Counted from the stretch's first letter, positions 15,233 to 24,690 are shown. The stretch is 64,000 nt of DNA from Leifsonia xyli (GCA_001647635.1 CP014761.1:3410001-3474000); one strand, 5' to 3'. Numbers and translations are program-made. The notes: generated by a model from the sequence alone, not told the origin.

Positions 15233-17521
15233 CTACGGCGCGACCACCTCGAAGCCCGCCGAGAGCAGGTCGGCCTCCCGCGACGACGGGCCGACGAGCA
15301 GCTCGAAGGCGCCCGGTTCGACCACGCGCACGCCGTCGGCGTCGACGATGGTGCAGTCCGCGACCGGCAGGTGGATGCGCACCCGCGTTGACGCGCCCGG
15401 CGCCAGGTCGACCTGCCGGTACGCCTTCAGCTCCCGGTCGGTCCAGCTGACGCTGGTCACCGCATCCCGCACGTACACCTGGACGGTCTCGCGGACGGGT
15501 CGGGCGCCGGTGTTGCGGACGGTCACCGACGCCACGATCTCGTCGTCGACGCCGAGCAGGGTCCGATCGAGCGCCAGGTCCTCGTACTCGACGGTCGTGT
15601 ACGACAGGCCCTCGCCGAACGCCCAGGCCGGCCGCTGGGTGAGGTCGGCGTAGCGGTCGCCGTGCTGTCCGCGGAGCTGGTTGTAGTACGTCGGCTGCTG
15701 GCCGACGTGCCGCGCGAACGAGATCGGCAGGCGACCGGAGGGCTCGATGCGGCCCGCAAGCAGCTCGGCGATCGCCTGGCCGCCCCGCATCCCGGGGTTC
15801 GCCGCCCACACGACGGCCGCGGCACGTCCGAGCGACGCCGGCAGGACCAGCGGCTTGGAGGCGAGCAGCACCACGACGACCGGCTTCCCGGTGGCGATCA
15901 CCGCGTCGAGCAGCGCGTTCTGGCCGCCGATCAGTTCGAGCGTCGCGGTCGAGCGGCCCTCTCCGACCAGCTCGATGCGGTCGCCGACCACGGCGACGAC
16001 GACATCGGACGCGGTGGCGGCGGCCACGGCCTCGTCGATCTGGCGCTGATCGGGCGGACTGGGCACGACCACCGGCGGCCGCGGCTGGCCGTCCGGGAAG
16101 GTCGCTCCGCGGGGGTCCTCCTCGAGCGTGAGGATGTCGGCCCCGCGGGCGTGGACGACGTCCCAGCCGTCGATCGCGCGCAGGCCGTCGAGCACGGTCG
16201 TGATCATCTCGCGCGGCTGGCCGTCGAGCCAGCCCGCCTGGCCGGAGCCGCCGGCCCAGTCGCCGAGCTGGGTCTGGGCGTCGTGCGCGAGCGGCCCGAC
16301 GAGCGCGACGCGGAGCGGTGCGGCGACAGCAGTTCCCGAAGCCGGAAGCGGCAGCGTCCCGTCGTTCTCGAGCAGCACCAGCGAGCGGCGCGCGATCTCG
16401 AGGTTGAGCTCCGCGTGCGCCGCGCTGCCGACGACCTCGTCGAGCGTCGGGGACGGGAGGCGCGGGTCCTCGAACAGACCCAGGTCGAACTTCAGCGTCA
16501 GGATGCGCGCGACGGCCGTGTCGAAGGCGTCCTCCGCGAGCAGCCCGCGCGAGACGGCCTCCAGCGCGCCCTCGAAGAACAGCGGCGTGGTCATCACCAT
16601 GTCGTTGCCCGCACGGACGGCGGCGGCCGCCGCGTGCGCGTAGTCCGGCTGCACCTTCTGCTCCCAGACCATGCGGCCGACGTTGTCCCAGTCCGTGATG
16701 AGGGTGCCGGTGTACCCCCACTCGCCGCGGAGCACGTCGCTGAGCAGCCAGTCGTTCACGGTGATCGGGACGCCGTCCGTGCTCTGGTAGCCGAGCATGA
16801 AGGTGCGGCACCCCTCGCGGGCGACCCGCTCGAACGGCGGCAGGAACCAGCTGCGCAGCTTGCGCCGCGACAGGTCCGCCTCGCTCGCGTCGCGTCCGCC
16901 CTGGGTCTCCGAATACCCGGCGAAGTGCTTCGCCGTCGCGAGGATGGCGGACGGGTCGTCGAGCCCGGTCCCCTGGTAGCCGCGCACCATCGCGCTCGCC
17001 AGTTCTCCGATGAGGAACGGGTCCTCGCCGAAGGTCTCGCTGATCCGGCCCCAGCGCAGGTCGCGGGCGATGCACAGCACGGGGGAGAAGGTCCAGTGCA
17101 CGCCGGTCGCGGCGACCTCCTCCGCGCTGGCGCGGGCGACCCGCTCGATCAGTTCCGCATCCCACGACGCGGCCATCCCGAGCTGGGTGGGGTAGATCGT
17201 GGCCCCCGGCCAGAACGAGTGCCCGTGGATGCAGTCCTCGCCCACCAGCAGCGGGATCCGCAGCCGGGTCTGCGCCGTCAACCGATTGGCCTCGAGGATG
17301 CGCTCCGGCGACGTGTGCAGGATGGACCCGACGTTGCGTCGCAGGATGTGGTCGGTCAGGTCGTCGCGGGCGTCCAGCTGCAGCATCTGCCCGACCTTCT
17401 CCTCGAGCGTCATGCGCCCGAGCAGGTCGTCGACGCGCTCGGCGGTCGTCAGCGTGGGGTCGAGGTAGGGGAGGGTCTCCTTCGCGGGTCCGGTAATGGT
17501 GTCGGGGAGGGTCGATGTCAT
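15233..17521 (-). CDS. Glycoside hydrolase family 3 beta-glucosidase
   Basis: This 762-residue protein has the three-domain GH3 layout: an N-terminal TIM barrel (to about residue 330), a middle alpha/beta sandwich (from about LRVALVGPLAHDA), and a C-terminal fibronectin-III-like domain (ASVTVRNTGARPVRETVQVYV). The catalytic nucleophile is Asp277 in LITDWDNV, and the KHF motif is at residues 198-200. No signal peptide is seen, so it acts in the cytoplasm on imported beta-glycosides. The ATG overlaps the stop of the transporter permease (ATGA at 17518-17521), tying it to the importer operon. Confidence 0.93.
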   Translation of the reverse strand: MTSTLPDTITGPAKETLPYLDPTLTTAERVDDLLGRMTLEEKVGQMLQLDARDDLTDHILRRNVGSILHTSPERILEANRLTAQTRLRIPLLVGEDCIHGHSFWPGATIYPTQLGMAASWDAELIERVARASAEEVAATGVHWTFSPVLCIARDLRWGRISETFGEDPFLIGELASAMVRGYQGTGLDDPSAILATAKHFAGYSETQGGRDASEADLSRRKLRSWFLPPFERVAREGCRTFMLGYQSTDGVPITVNDWLLSDVLRGEWGYTGTLITDWDNVGRMVWEQKVQPDYAHAAAAAVRAGNDMVMTTPLFFEGALEAVSRGLLAEDAFDTAVARILTLKFDLGLFEDPRLPSPTLDEVVGSAAHAELNLEIARRSLVLLENDGTLPLPASGTAVAAPLRVALVGPLAHDAQTQLGDWAGGSGQAGWLDGQPREMITTVLDGLRAIDGWDVVHARGADILTLEEDPRGATFPDGQPRPPVVVPSPPDQRQIDEAVAAATASDVVVAVVGDRIELVGEGRSTATLELIGGQNALLDAVIATGKPVVVVLLASKPLVLPASLGRAAAVVWAANPGMRGGQAIAELLAGRIEPSGRLPISFARHVGQQPTYYNQLRGQHGDRYADLTQRPAWAFGEGLSYTTVEYEDLALDRTLLGVDDEIVASVTVRNTGARPVRETVQVYVRDAVTSVSWTDRELKAYRQVDLAPGASTRVRIHLPVADCTIVDADGVRVVEPGAFELLVGPSSREADLLSAGFEVVAP

Positions 17522-18525
17522 GAAGTGGGACTTTCCGGTGCGTCGGTGCGGACCTGGGTGACGGCGGCGTTGATGTTCATGCCCTTGCGCTTCATCGCGC
17601 GGGCGCGCTCGCCGGCCGACCGCAGGCGCGGGTTGACGTACTCGTCGATGCCGAAGTTGATGAGGGCGAGCGCCACGCCGAGGAGGGCGATGCAGAGCCC
17701 GGCGGGGACGTACCACCACCAGTAGTCGGGGAACGCGTTGTTCTGCTGCGCCCAGAACAGGATGGTCCCCCAGTTGAGGTTCGACACCGGGATCACGCCG
17801 ATGAACGCGAGCGTGGTGAGTCCGAGCACGGCGGCCGTCATCGTGCCGACGAAGCTGGAGGCGATGATCGCGAGCAGGTTCGGCAGCATCTCCACCAGGA
17901 TGATGCGGTGCAGCGGCTCGCCGTTGGCGCGCGCGGCCTGGATGAAGTCGCGGTTCCGCAGCGACATGGTCTGCGCGCGCAGGACGCGGGCGCCCCACGC
18001 CCATCCGGTCAGCCCGAGTACCGCGGCGATGAGCGCGAGCGGCGGGTCGTCGAACTGCGACGCGACGATGATCATCAGCGGGAGGCCGGGGATGACGAGG
18101 AACACGTTGGACAGCGCCGACAGCGACTCGCTCTTCCAGCCGCGGAGGTAGCCCGCGGTCACACCGACGACGATCGCCACGACGGTCGCCATGATCGTCG
18201 CGAGGAAGCCGACCACGAGCACGCCGCGGGTGCCGTAGACGAGCTGGCTGAACACGTCCTGCCCGATGTGGGTAGTGCCGAGGAGGTGCTTGAAGGACGG
18301 CGGCTGCAGCGTCTCGTCGAGGTGCTGCGCATTCGGGTCGTACGGTGCGATCAGCGGGGCGAAGATCGCGACGAGCGCGAACACGCCCAGGATGATCAGG
18401 CCGGTAGCCGACTTCCGGTTGCTGAACATGGCCAGCGAGCCCTTGAGCTGCGACCAGAAGGTCGTCCGGGCGGGCGCCGCCTTCGGCGCGACGGCCTTCA
18501 GGTGGTACGTGGAGGGGGTCGTCAT
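17518..18525 (-). CDS. Peptide/oligosaccharide ABC transporter permease, DppC type
   Basis: This 335-residue permease has the DppC-type N terminus (ATGLIILGVFALVAIFAPLIAPYDPNAQH), about six membrane segments, and the coupling loop RDFIQAARANGEPLHRIILVEMLPN. It pairs with the DppB-like permease encoded 2 bases upstream. Its stop overlaps the GH3 start, which argues that the transported substrate is a beta-linked oligosaccharide rather than a peptide. Confidence 0.92.
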   Translation of the reverse strand: MTTPSTYHLKAVAPKAAPARTTFWSQLKGSLAMFSNRKSATGLIILGVFALVAIFAPLIAPYDPNAQHLDETLQPPSFKHLLGTTHIGQDVFSQLVYGTRGVLVVGFLATIMATVVAIVVGVTAGYLRGWKSESLSALSNVFLVIPGLPLMIIVASQFDDPPLALIAAVLGLTGWAWGARVLRAQTMSLRNRDFIQAARANGEPLHRIILVEMLPNLLAIIASSFVGTMTAAVLGLTTLAFIGVIPVSNLNWGTILFWAQQNNAFPDYWWWYVPAGLCIALLGVALALINFGIDEYVNPRLRSAGERARAMKRKGMNINAAVTQVRTDAPESPTS

Positions 18526-18527
18526 GG

Positions 18528-19601
18528 TCAGGCCTCCGTCTGACGGGTGCGCGGGTCAAGGATGGCGTAGGCGATGTCCGCGATGATGTTCGCGATCAGC
18601 ACCGCGAGCACGAGGACGAGGAAGATGCCCTGCATCAGCGCGTAGTCCTTGGCGTTGGTGGCGTTGAGCAGCAGCAGGCCGATGCCGGGGTAGGAGAACA
18701 CCATCTCCATCACGATCGTGCCGCTCACGATGAAGCCGATGGCCAGGGCGAAGCTCTGGATCTGCGGGAGCACCGCGTTGCGGGCGGCGTACCGCCAGAG
18801 CACGCGGCGATTCGGCATGCCCTTCGCCTGCGCGACGGTGATGTAGTCCTCGTCGAGCACGGTCAGCATCATGTTGCGCATGCCGAGCACCCAGCCGCCC
18901 AGCGAGACCACGATGATCGTGAACATCGGGAGCGCGGCGTGCGAGATCACCTGGCCGATGAACTCCCCGTTCCAGCCGGGCTCGACGCCGAGTTCGTAGG
19001 CGTGCCCGGCCGGGAACCAGCCGAGGGTCGTGGAGAAGATGGCGATGAAGATCAGGCCGAGCCAGAAGTACGGCACGGTGCCGAGGAACGTGGTGGCCGG
19101 GATGAACAGGTCCAGCCGGCTTCCGCGCTTCCAGCCGATGACGGCTCCGAGGCTGGTTCCGACGAGGAACGAGATCACCGTGGCGAAGCCGACCAGCCCC
19201 AGCGTCCAGGGAAGGGCGGAGGCGATCGCGTCGCCCACGGGCGCCATGCCGGTGGAGATGGACACGCCGAGGTTGCCGTGGAGCAGCATGTTCCAGTAGT
19301 CCACGTACTGCTGCCAGAGCGGGACGGACTTGTCGAGACCGAACATGAGCCGCAGCGCCTTCTCGGCCTCGGGCGTCAGCTGGCCCTGGCTGCGCGCCAT
19401 GTACGAGTCGACGGCGTCGCCCTTCATCAGGCGCGGCAGGAAGAAGTTGATCGTGATCGCGGCCCAGAGGGTGAACGCGTAGAAGGCCACGCGGCCGCCG
19501 ATGAAGCGCCACGGGATGCGGGCGCGGCCCCGCTCGGCGCGGGTGGCGGTCGTGCCGACCAGCGTCGGGTCGATCGGGGGCGACGTCGTCTCGGCGCTCA
19601 C
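18528..19601 (-). CDS. Peptide/oligosaccharide ABC transporter permease, DppB type
   Basis: This 357-residue permease carries the DppB-type first segment (FYAFTLWAAITINFFLPRLMKGD) and the coupling loop DEDYITVAQAKGMPNRRVLWRYAARNAVLPQ. It forms the membrane pore with the DppC-type partner. The start is GTG at 19601 in a GTGA overlap with the upstream ATPase gene. Confidence 0.92.
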   Translation of the reverse strand: MSAETTSPPIDPTLVGTTATRAERGRARIPWRFIGGRVAFYAFTLWAAITINFFLPRLMKGDAVDSYMARSQGQLTPEAEKALRLMFGLDKSVPLWQQYVDYWNMLLHGNLGVSISTGMAPVGDAIASALPWTLGLVGFATVISFLVGTSLGAVIGWKRGSRLDLFIPATTFLGTVPYFWLGLIFIAIFSTTLGWFPAGHAYELGVEPGWNGEFIGQVISHAALPMFTIIVVSLGGWVLGMRNMMLTVLDEDYITVAQAKGMPNRRVLWRYAARNAVLPQIQSFALAIGFIVSGTIVMEMVFSYPGIGLLLLNATNAKDYALMQGIFLVLVLAVLIANIIADIAYAILDPRTRQTEA

Positions 19602-20410
19602 AGCGCACCTCCTGAGGTCTGGGCGGTCAGCGTCCCGAAGTGCTCCTCCGGGTCGGGGGATGCGGCGCGGAGCTCGCGCGCGTACGGGTCCTGCGGGCGG
19701 AGGATGACGTCATCGGCCGTGCCGTGCTCGACGATCACGCCCTGGTTGAGCACGATGATCTCGTCGCTGAAGTGCCGCGCGGTGGCGAGGTCGTGGGTGA
19801 TGTAGAGCACCCCGAGCCCCTCCTCGCGCTGCAGGTCGGCGAGCAGGTTCAGCACCCCGAGGCGCAGCGACACGTCGAGCATCGACACCGGCTCGTCCGC
19901 GACCAGGAGGGCGGGACGGGACGCGAGGGCGCGGGCGATGGCGACGCGCTGGCGCTGACCGCCGGACAGCTCGTGGGGGCGGCGGTCGATCACCGCGTCG
20001 GCATCCAGCTGGACGCGCTGCAGCAGGCGCCGCACCTCGTCGTCCACCTGGGCGCGCGGCACCACGCGGTCGAGCCGGAGCGGCCGCTCGATGTGGTGCC
20101 GGATCGAGTGCGAGGGGTTCAGCGAGGCGAACGGATCCTGGAAGACCATCCGCAGCTGCTGCCGGTAGCGGCGCAGCTTCTTGCCGGAGCGCGGGACGGG
20201 CGCGCCGTCGAGCAGCACCTCGCCGCTGGTCGGGGTCTCCAGTTGGGTGAGGATCTTGGCGATCGTGGACTTGCCGCTCCCCGACTGGCCGACCAGGCCG
20301 ATCGTCTGCCGAGGGCCGAGCGTGAAGCTGACGTCGTCGAGCGCCTTCAGCTGGCCGGAGCCGCGGACGTTGTAGATCTTGGTGACGTTCTTGAACTCGA
20401 GCGTCGTCAT
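19598..20410 (-). CDS. Oligosaccharide/peptide ABC transporter ATP-binding protein, DppF type
   Basis: This 270-residue ATPase has Walker A GQSGSGKST, signature LSGGQRQRVAIARAL and Walker B LLVADEPVSMLD. The FVxDP-like VFQDPFASLNP and a shortened C terminus fit the OppF/DppF position. It overlaps the DppD-type ATPase by ATGA and the permease by GTGA, so all transporter subunits are translated in tandem. Confidence 0.92.
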   Translation of the reverse strand: MTTLEFKNVTKIYNVRGSGQLKALDDVSFTLGPRQTIGLVGQSGSGKSTIAKILTQLETPTSGEVLLDGAPVPRSGKKLRRYRQQLRMVFQDPFASLNPSHSIRHHIERPLRLDRVVPRAQVDDEVRRLLQRVQLDADAVIDRRPHELSGGQRQRVAIARALASRPALLVADEPVSMLDVSLRLGVLNLLADLQREEGLGVLYITHDLATARHFSDEIIVLNQGVIVEHGTADDVILRPQDPYARELRAASPDPEEHFGTLTAQTSGGAL

Positions 20411-21231
20411 CGGACCACCACTCCTCTCTCGCCGGTGAGCCGCGGGAACGACCGCAGCAGCGTGCGGGTGTAGTCGTGCTGCGGGTTCGTCCAGATCTGC
20501 TCGGCGGTCGCGAGCTCGACGATCTCGCCCTCCCGCATGATCGCGATCCGGTCGCTGATCTCCAGCAGCAGCGGGAGGTCGTGCGTGATGAAGACGACGG
20601 AGAACCCGAAGTCGTGGCGGAGCTGCGAGATCTGCTTGAGGATCTCGCGCTGCACGAGCACGTCGAGGGCCGTGGTCGGCTCGTCCATCACCATCAGCTG
20701 CGGGCGCAGGGCGAGAGCCATGGCGATCATGACGCGCTGGCGCATGCCGCCGGAGAGCTCGTGCGGGTAGGACTTGATCCGCTGGCCGCCGACCTTCACG
20801 ATCTCGAGGAGTTCGATGACGGCCGCGCGGCGCTCCTTCCGGCTCATCCGCGGGCGGTGCACGCGGAACACGTCGTCGAGCTGGGAGCCGATCGTCGCGA
20901 CCGGGTTGAGGGCGTTCATCGCGCCCTGGAAGACCATCGAGACCTTGTCCCAGCGGAAGCGGCGCATCTGCTCCGCGTCGAGGGCGTCGATCGCGATGTC
21001 CTCGCCGCTCTCGTCGTGGAAGACGACGCTGCCGCTGGTGATGACCGCGGGCGGCTTGAGGAGGCGCTGCACGCCGTAGGCGAGGGTGGTCTTGCCGCAG
21101 CCGCTTTCGCCGGCGAGGCCGACGATCTCGCCGCGTTTGATGTCGAGGGTGACGTTCTTGACCGCCGCAACCGGCGGGTCCACGTCGTACACGACCGAGA
21201 AGTCGCGTACGGAGAGAAGGGAGTCTGTCAT
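20407..21231 (-). CDS. Oligosaccharide/peptide ABC transporter ATP-binding protein, DppD type
   Basis: This 274-residue ATPase has Walker A GESGCGKTT, signature LSGGMRQRVMIAMALA and Walker B LMVMDEPTTALD, with the VFQGAMNALNPV motif of OppD/DppD proteins. I start it at ATG 21231 (MTDSLLSVRD), the usual beginning of the domain, rather than an upstream ATG whose 20 extra residues are not family-like. It is the first ATPase of the operon, 82 bases after the binding-protein gene. Confidence 0.9.
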   Translation of the reverse strand: MTDSLLSVRDFSVVYDVDPPVAAVKNVTLDIKRGEIVGLAGESGCGKTTLAYGVQRLLKPPAVITSGSVVFHDESGEDIAIDALDAEQMRRFRWDKVSMVFQGAMNALNPVATIGSQLDDVFRVHRPRMSRKERRAAVIELLEIVKVGGQRIKSYPHELSGGMRQRVMIAMALALRPQLMVMDEPTTALDVLVQREILKQISQLRHDFGFSVVFITHDLPLLLEISDRIAIMREGEIVELATAEQIWTNPQHDYTRTLLRSFPRLTGERGVVVR

Positions 21232-21313
21232 GGAGGTGTCGCTTTCCTGCTGTCCGCGGAGGGTCCGGGGCGGGTGCGGCCGGGGGAGCCGCACCCGCCT
21301 CGGATGTCGGTGA

Positions 21314-22993
21314 CTACTTGCCTGCGGGCTTCAGGTTCATCAGCACCTGGACGGCCGACGGCTGGGTCGGGTCGGCGGTCGCGTACTGGTCCTTCTCGCT
21401 GGGCCAGCCGGTGAACTTCCGGGTGTTGTACTGGGCCAGCTGCGGGTGGGTGCCGATCGCGATGGCCGGGACGTCCTCCACGAAGATCTTCTGCAGCTTC
21501 TCGAGGGCGGCGGTGCGGGCGCTGTCATCGGACGCCTGGGCGTACTCCTTCAGCAGGGCCGTGGCCTCCGGGTTGCTGTAGCGACCGAAGTTGTCCGAGA
21601 CCTTCCCGTCGGCGGCCTGGTCGAGGTAGCTCGAGTTCATGACGTCGTCGTAGATGTGCCACGGGTTCGAGCCGGAGCCGGTCCAGTGCAGGGCGGCGTC
21701 GAAGTTGCCGGACGCCATGTTGGCGAACCAGGTGTCCGCGTCCGGGGTCGCGACCTTCGCGTCGGCGCCGAGCGTGCTCTTGATCTGCGTCGCGGCGAGC
21801 TGGATGCCCGTCACGTAGTCGTTCCAGCCCTGCGGGTCCTGCAGGGTGAACGAGACAGGGGAGCCCTTCGGGTCGATCAGGGCGCCGTCCTTCCAGGTGT
21901 AACCGGCGTCGGAGAGGACCTTCTTGGCGCCGTCGACGTCGATCTTGAAGGTCTTGTCCTTGTACTCGTCGGCGATGTACTGGTCGCCGGTCGGCTGCGG
22001 GATGCCCGTCACGTTGGTCAGCTCCGGGCCGGCGTTGCTGCGCGCCTTCTCGGCGTGCGCCTTGCGATCGACGACCATGTTGACCGCCTGGCGGAATGCG
22101 ACGTCGTTGAACGGCGCCTTGGTCGTGTTGACGACGATCATGTCCGGGCTGAGGACGTTGGCGCCCCAGAACACGTTGTGCTTCGGGTCCTTGTCGACGT
22201 AGTTCTTCTGGTAGTCCGTGATGAAGATCTGCGCCCAGTCGGTCTCGCCGCTCTGCAGCGCGCGGAGGAGGCCGGTGTTGTCGTTGTACTCGAGGTACTT
22301 CAGCTCGCCGACGGGGACGGTGCCCTTCCAGTAGTCGGTCCGCGCCTTGAGCACCACGCCCTGCGACGAGAAGCTCTTGACCGTGTAAGGGCCGGTTCCG
22401 ACCGCGTTCTTGACCGCGTCCTTCGTCGGGTCGGCGATGTCCTTCCACTGGTGCTCGGGGACGATCGCGACCTGGAGCACATCGCCCTGCTTGACGAACT
22501 TGGACTCGCTGAACTTCAGGACCACGTTGTCGCCGTCCTTCTGGACGTCGCTGAGCTTGAGGCCGCCGAGGTCGAGAGCCGGGGTGTTCTTGATCAGGTT
22601 GAAGGTGAAGACGATGTCGTCGGCGGTGAACGGCTTGCCGTCGTTCCACTTGACGCCCTTGCGCGGGGTGACCGTGAGCTGCGTGTAGTCGGAGTTCCAC
22701 TCGACCTTCGAGGCGAGCCACGGGGTGGTCTCGTTCTTGCCGACCGGGTTCACGATCGCGAGGGGCTCGTAGATCATCCGGTCGTAGCCGAGCGACATGC
22801 CGGATCCGGTGGTGATGAACGGGTTGTTGATCTGCGTCGCCAGGATGGCCGCGCCGTCCGGCTTCGCCACGGTGAGCGATCCGCCGGTCGAGCTGCTGGT
22901 GCCGTTCGAGCCGTTCGACGAGCAGCCGGTGAGCGCCATCGCGCCGATGGCGGCGACCGCGGATGCCGTGACCAAGTACTTCCTAAGCCTCAT
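21314..22993 (-). CDS. Solute-binding family 5 lipoprotein of the oligosaccharide importer
   Basis: This 559-residue extracellular protein begins with a lipoprotein signal peptide and lipobox LTGC, Cys23 being the lipid site. The mature protein has the SBP_bac_5 features, including the segment GVKWNDGKPFTADDIVFTFNLI. Family 5 proteins bind peptides, but several take cellulose- or xylan-derived oligosaccharides, and the GH3 enzyme in this operon supports a sugar ligand here. The gene is first in the operon and divergent from a TetR regulator, with operator-like repeats in the shared 156-base region. Confidence 0.9.
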   Translation of the reverse strand: MRLRKYLVTASAVAAIGAMALTGCSSNGSNGTSSSTGGSLTVAKPDGAAILATQINNPFITTGSGMSLGYDRMIYEPLAIVNPVGKNETTPWLASKVEWNSDYTQLTVTPRKGVKWNDGKPFTADDIVFTFNLIKNTPALDLGGLKLSDVQKDGDNVVLKFSESKFVKQGDVLQVAIVPEHQWKDIADPTKDAVKNAVGTGPYTVKSFSSQGVVLKARTDYWKGTVPVGELKYLEYNDNTGLLRALQSGETDWAQIFITDYQKNYVDKDPKHNVFWGANVLSPDMIVVNTTKAPFNDVAFRQAVNMVVDRKAHAEKARSNAGPELTNVTGIPQPTGDQYIADEYKDKTFKIDVDGAKKVLSDAGYTWKDGALIDPKGSPVSFTLQDPQGWNDYVTGIQLAATQIKSTLGADAKVATPDADTWFANMASGNFDAALHWTGSGSNPWHIYDDVMNSSYLDQAADGKVSDNFGRYSNPEATALLKEYAQASDDSARTAALEKLQKIFVEDVPAIAIGTHPQLAQYNTRKFTGWPSEKDQYATADPTQPSAVQVLMNLKPAGK

Positions 22994-23010
22994 TGCTTCT
23001 CCTTCGTGGT

Positions 23011-23029
23011 GGACACGTCCGTTGTGTCC
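23011..23029 (-). other. Small inverted repeat in the leader of the binding-protein gene
   Basis: GGACAC (23011-23016) and GTGTCC (23024-23029) would form a six-pair hairpin about 18 bases before the start codon, close to the ribosome binding site CGAAGGAGAAGC. Its role is unknown. Confidence 0.4.
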
Positions 23030-23056
23030 GGGTGGTGCTGCGGAATGATTGCTTGC

Positions 23057-23104
23057 TTACTGGTCAGAAAGTAACCAAGTTGGAGTGAGGTTACTGGCTG
23101 GTAA
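23057..23104. promoter_or_regulatory. Two candidate TetR operator sites between divergent promoters
   Basis: Two imperfect palindromes with the same outer halves, TTAC-N10-GTAA at 23057-23074 and TTAC-N6-GTAA at 23091-23104, lie 34 bases apart in the intergenic region shared by the importer operon and the TetR gene. TTGGAG (23080s) and a TAAGCT-like -10 could serve the TetR gene. The arrangement suggests the TetR protein controls both directions. Confidence 0.55.
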
Positions 23105-23149
23105 GCTCGCACGCAACCGCACCAGGAAGAAAGCACGACGGAAGGTCCC

Positions 23150-23791
23150 ATGAGCAGCGGCACCGCCCATCCGCGCCCCGCGACGGAGCGCAAGCGCACG
23201 GAGATCCTGCGGGCTGCGATCGAGACCTTCGGGACGAAGGGCTCGGTGAACGGGACGCTCAACGACGTCGCCGAGCAGGTCGGCATCACCCACGCCGGCG
23301 TGCTCCACCACTTCGGGTCGAAGCAGAACCTGTTGCTCGAGATGCTCGAGTTCCGCGATCGCGACGACGTCGCGCACCTCGCCTCGCGCCGCATCCCCGA
23401 CGGGCCGGCGCTCTTCGCCCATCTCGTCGCCACGGCTCAGCGCAACGCCCAGCGCGAAGGGATCGTGCAGGTCTACACCGTGCTCTCGGCCGAGTCGGTG
23501 ACCGACGAGCACCCCGCGAAGTCGTTCTTCGAGGAGCGGTATCGCACCCTCCGCGGCGAGGTCGCCGACGCCTTCCGCGCGCTCTGCGCCCAGGAAGGTG
23601 TGACGGAACCCGAGACGATCGCGAAGGCCTCGGCGTCCATCCTCGCGGTCATGGACGGGCTGCAGCTGCAGTGGCTGCTCGAGCCGGACGCGGTCGACCT
23701 GGCCGAGGCGAGCGCCTTCGCCATCGAGGCGATCGTGGACGGCGTGCTGCGACCGGCGCCGCCGGTGTCGTCGTACCTTCGCGAGGAGTGA
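23150..23791 (+). CDS. TetR family transcriptional regulator of the GH3 operon
   Basis: This 213-residue regulator has an N-terminal TetR helix-turn-helix (ILRAAIETFGTKGSVNGTLNDVAEQVGITHAGVLHHFGSKQNLLLEML, with the recognition helix around THAGVLHHF). The C-terminal ligand domain is all-helical and resembles those of TetR proteins beside glycosidase operons. It is divergent from the importer operon and presumably represses it. A small hairpin follows its stop. Confidence 0.9.
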   Translation: MSSGTAHPRPATERKRTEILRAAIETFGTKGSVNGTLNDVAEQVGITHAGVLHHFGSKQNLLLEMLEFRDRDDVAHLASRRIPDGPALFAHLVATAQRNAQREGIVQVYTVLSAESVTDEHPAKSFFEERYRTLRGEVADAFRALCAQEGVTEPETIAKASASILAVMDGLQLQWLLEPDAVDLAEASAFAIEAIVDGVLRPAPPVSSYLREE

Positions 23792-23806
23792 CCTGGTACC
23801 ACCAGG
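23792..23806. terminator. Short hairpin between the TetR gene and tRNA-Arg
   Basis: CCTGGT and ACCAGG pair around ACC directly after the TetR stop. On the minus strand it follows the tRNA 3' end by about 10 bases and is preceded by TTTCTCCC, so it may end both transcripts. Confidence 0.4.
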
Positions 23807-23816
23807 GGAGAAAGGG

Positions 23817-23889
23817 TGCCCCCAGTAGGATTTGAACCTACGGCCTTCTGCTCCGGAGGCAGACGCTCTATCCCCTGAGCTATGGGGGC
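23817..23889 (-). tRNA. tRNA-Arg (anticodon CCG)
   Basis: The minus strand reads GCCCCCA at the 5' end (23889) and TGGGGGC plus discriminator A at the 3' end (23817), giving a 7-bp acceptor stem. The D arm GCTCAGGGGATAGAGC, anticodon loop CTCCGGA and T arm GTAGGTTCAAATCCTAC all fold. Anticodon CCG decodes CGG arginine. The CCA end is not encoded in full (CCC follows the discriminator). A TAGCCT -10 lies just upstream. It sits about 0.8 kb from argS, as in other actinobacteria. Confidence 0.95.
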
Positions 23890-23938
23890 CAGGGTGCGCA
23901 ACCAGGCTAGCATCCCCGGGGCGCCGCCCGTGACAGGG

Positions 23939-24559
23939 TCAGGACGCGGGGACGTTCCCCAGGACGCTCTGCATCAGGGGCGCCGCGTCGCCCGGCTCGA
24001 AGAACGACGTCGACTCGGCGACGATCCAGTACGAGCCGCGGAAGATCTGCACCTGACCCGCCTCGCCCGGCTTGAAGTAGCCCTCGACGGTCGGCGGCGT
24101 GCCGTAGGTGGGCACGGGCTTCGCGGTGGTGATCGCCGTGTTCTTGAGGCTCTCCATCACGTCCGACGGGGGCTTCGCCACCGCGATCTGGATGACGTCG
24201 CCGCTGGTCTGGTTCAGGTACGCGCACGCGACGCCCTGCCAGTCGGTGATCTTCTTCTCGAGCGAGCCGTCCTTCGGCGCGTAGTCCGGATCCGGTCCGA
24301 AGTTGGGGTTGAACGCGTACAGCTGGTCGGCGGTGAGGACCTGGTCGCAGGTGAGCCCGACCGGGGTCGGCGGGGCCGTCGGGGTGACGACGGGGAGCGG
24401 CACGTCGGAGGGCTTCCCGGTCGCGCTCGCGCTCGCGGTGTGCGAGGGGGTGGCGGCCGGCGTCGCGCTGGGGGCGCACCCGGCGAGGAGGGCTGCGGCG
24501 GCCAGACCGGCCGCTGCCGTCGCGGCGAGAAGAGCGAAGCGGCGGGTGGTGAGTGTCAT
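23939..24559 (-). CDS. Putative lipoprotein of unknown function
   Basis: This 206-residue protein has a lipoprotein signal peptide with lipobox LLAGC (Cys28), then a Thr/Pro/Ala-rich linker to about residue 65, and a compact domain beginning [15 protein letters not shown]. Two Cys in that domain (LTCDQ and ACAYL) could form a disulfide. It resembles small surface lipoproteins of actinobacteria with no named function. It is divergent from argS. Confidence 0.8.
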   Translation of the reverse strand: MTLTTRRFALLAATAAAGLAAAALLAGCAPSATPAATPSHTASASATGKPSDVPLPVVTPTAPPTPVGLTCDQVLTADQLYAFNPNFGPDPDYAPKDGSLEKKITDWQGVACAYLNQTSGDVIQIAVAKPPSDVMESLKNTAITTAKPVPTYGTPPTVEGYFKPGEAGQVQIFRGSYWIVAESTSFFEPGDAAPLMQSVLGNVPAS

Positions 24560-24676
24560 GCGGCGACTCGTCTTTCTGCTCGGCGCGCGCCGTGCGGGGA
24601 CGCGCGTCGCGACGACCCTATCAATTCAGGCAGTGCCCCTTCCGACCGCGCGCGGGAGGCGCGCCCGCACGCCCGG

Positions 24677-24682
24677 TAGAAT
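24677..24682 (+). promoter_or_regulatory. Candidate -10 element for argS
   Basis: TAGAAT lies 8 bases before the argS ATG at 24691, which would give a leaderless or nearly leaderless message. No clear ribosome binding site lies between them. Confidence 0.45.
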
Positions 24683-24690
24683 CGATCCTC

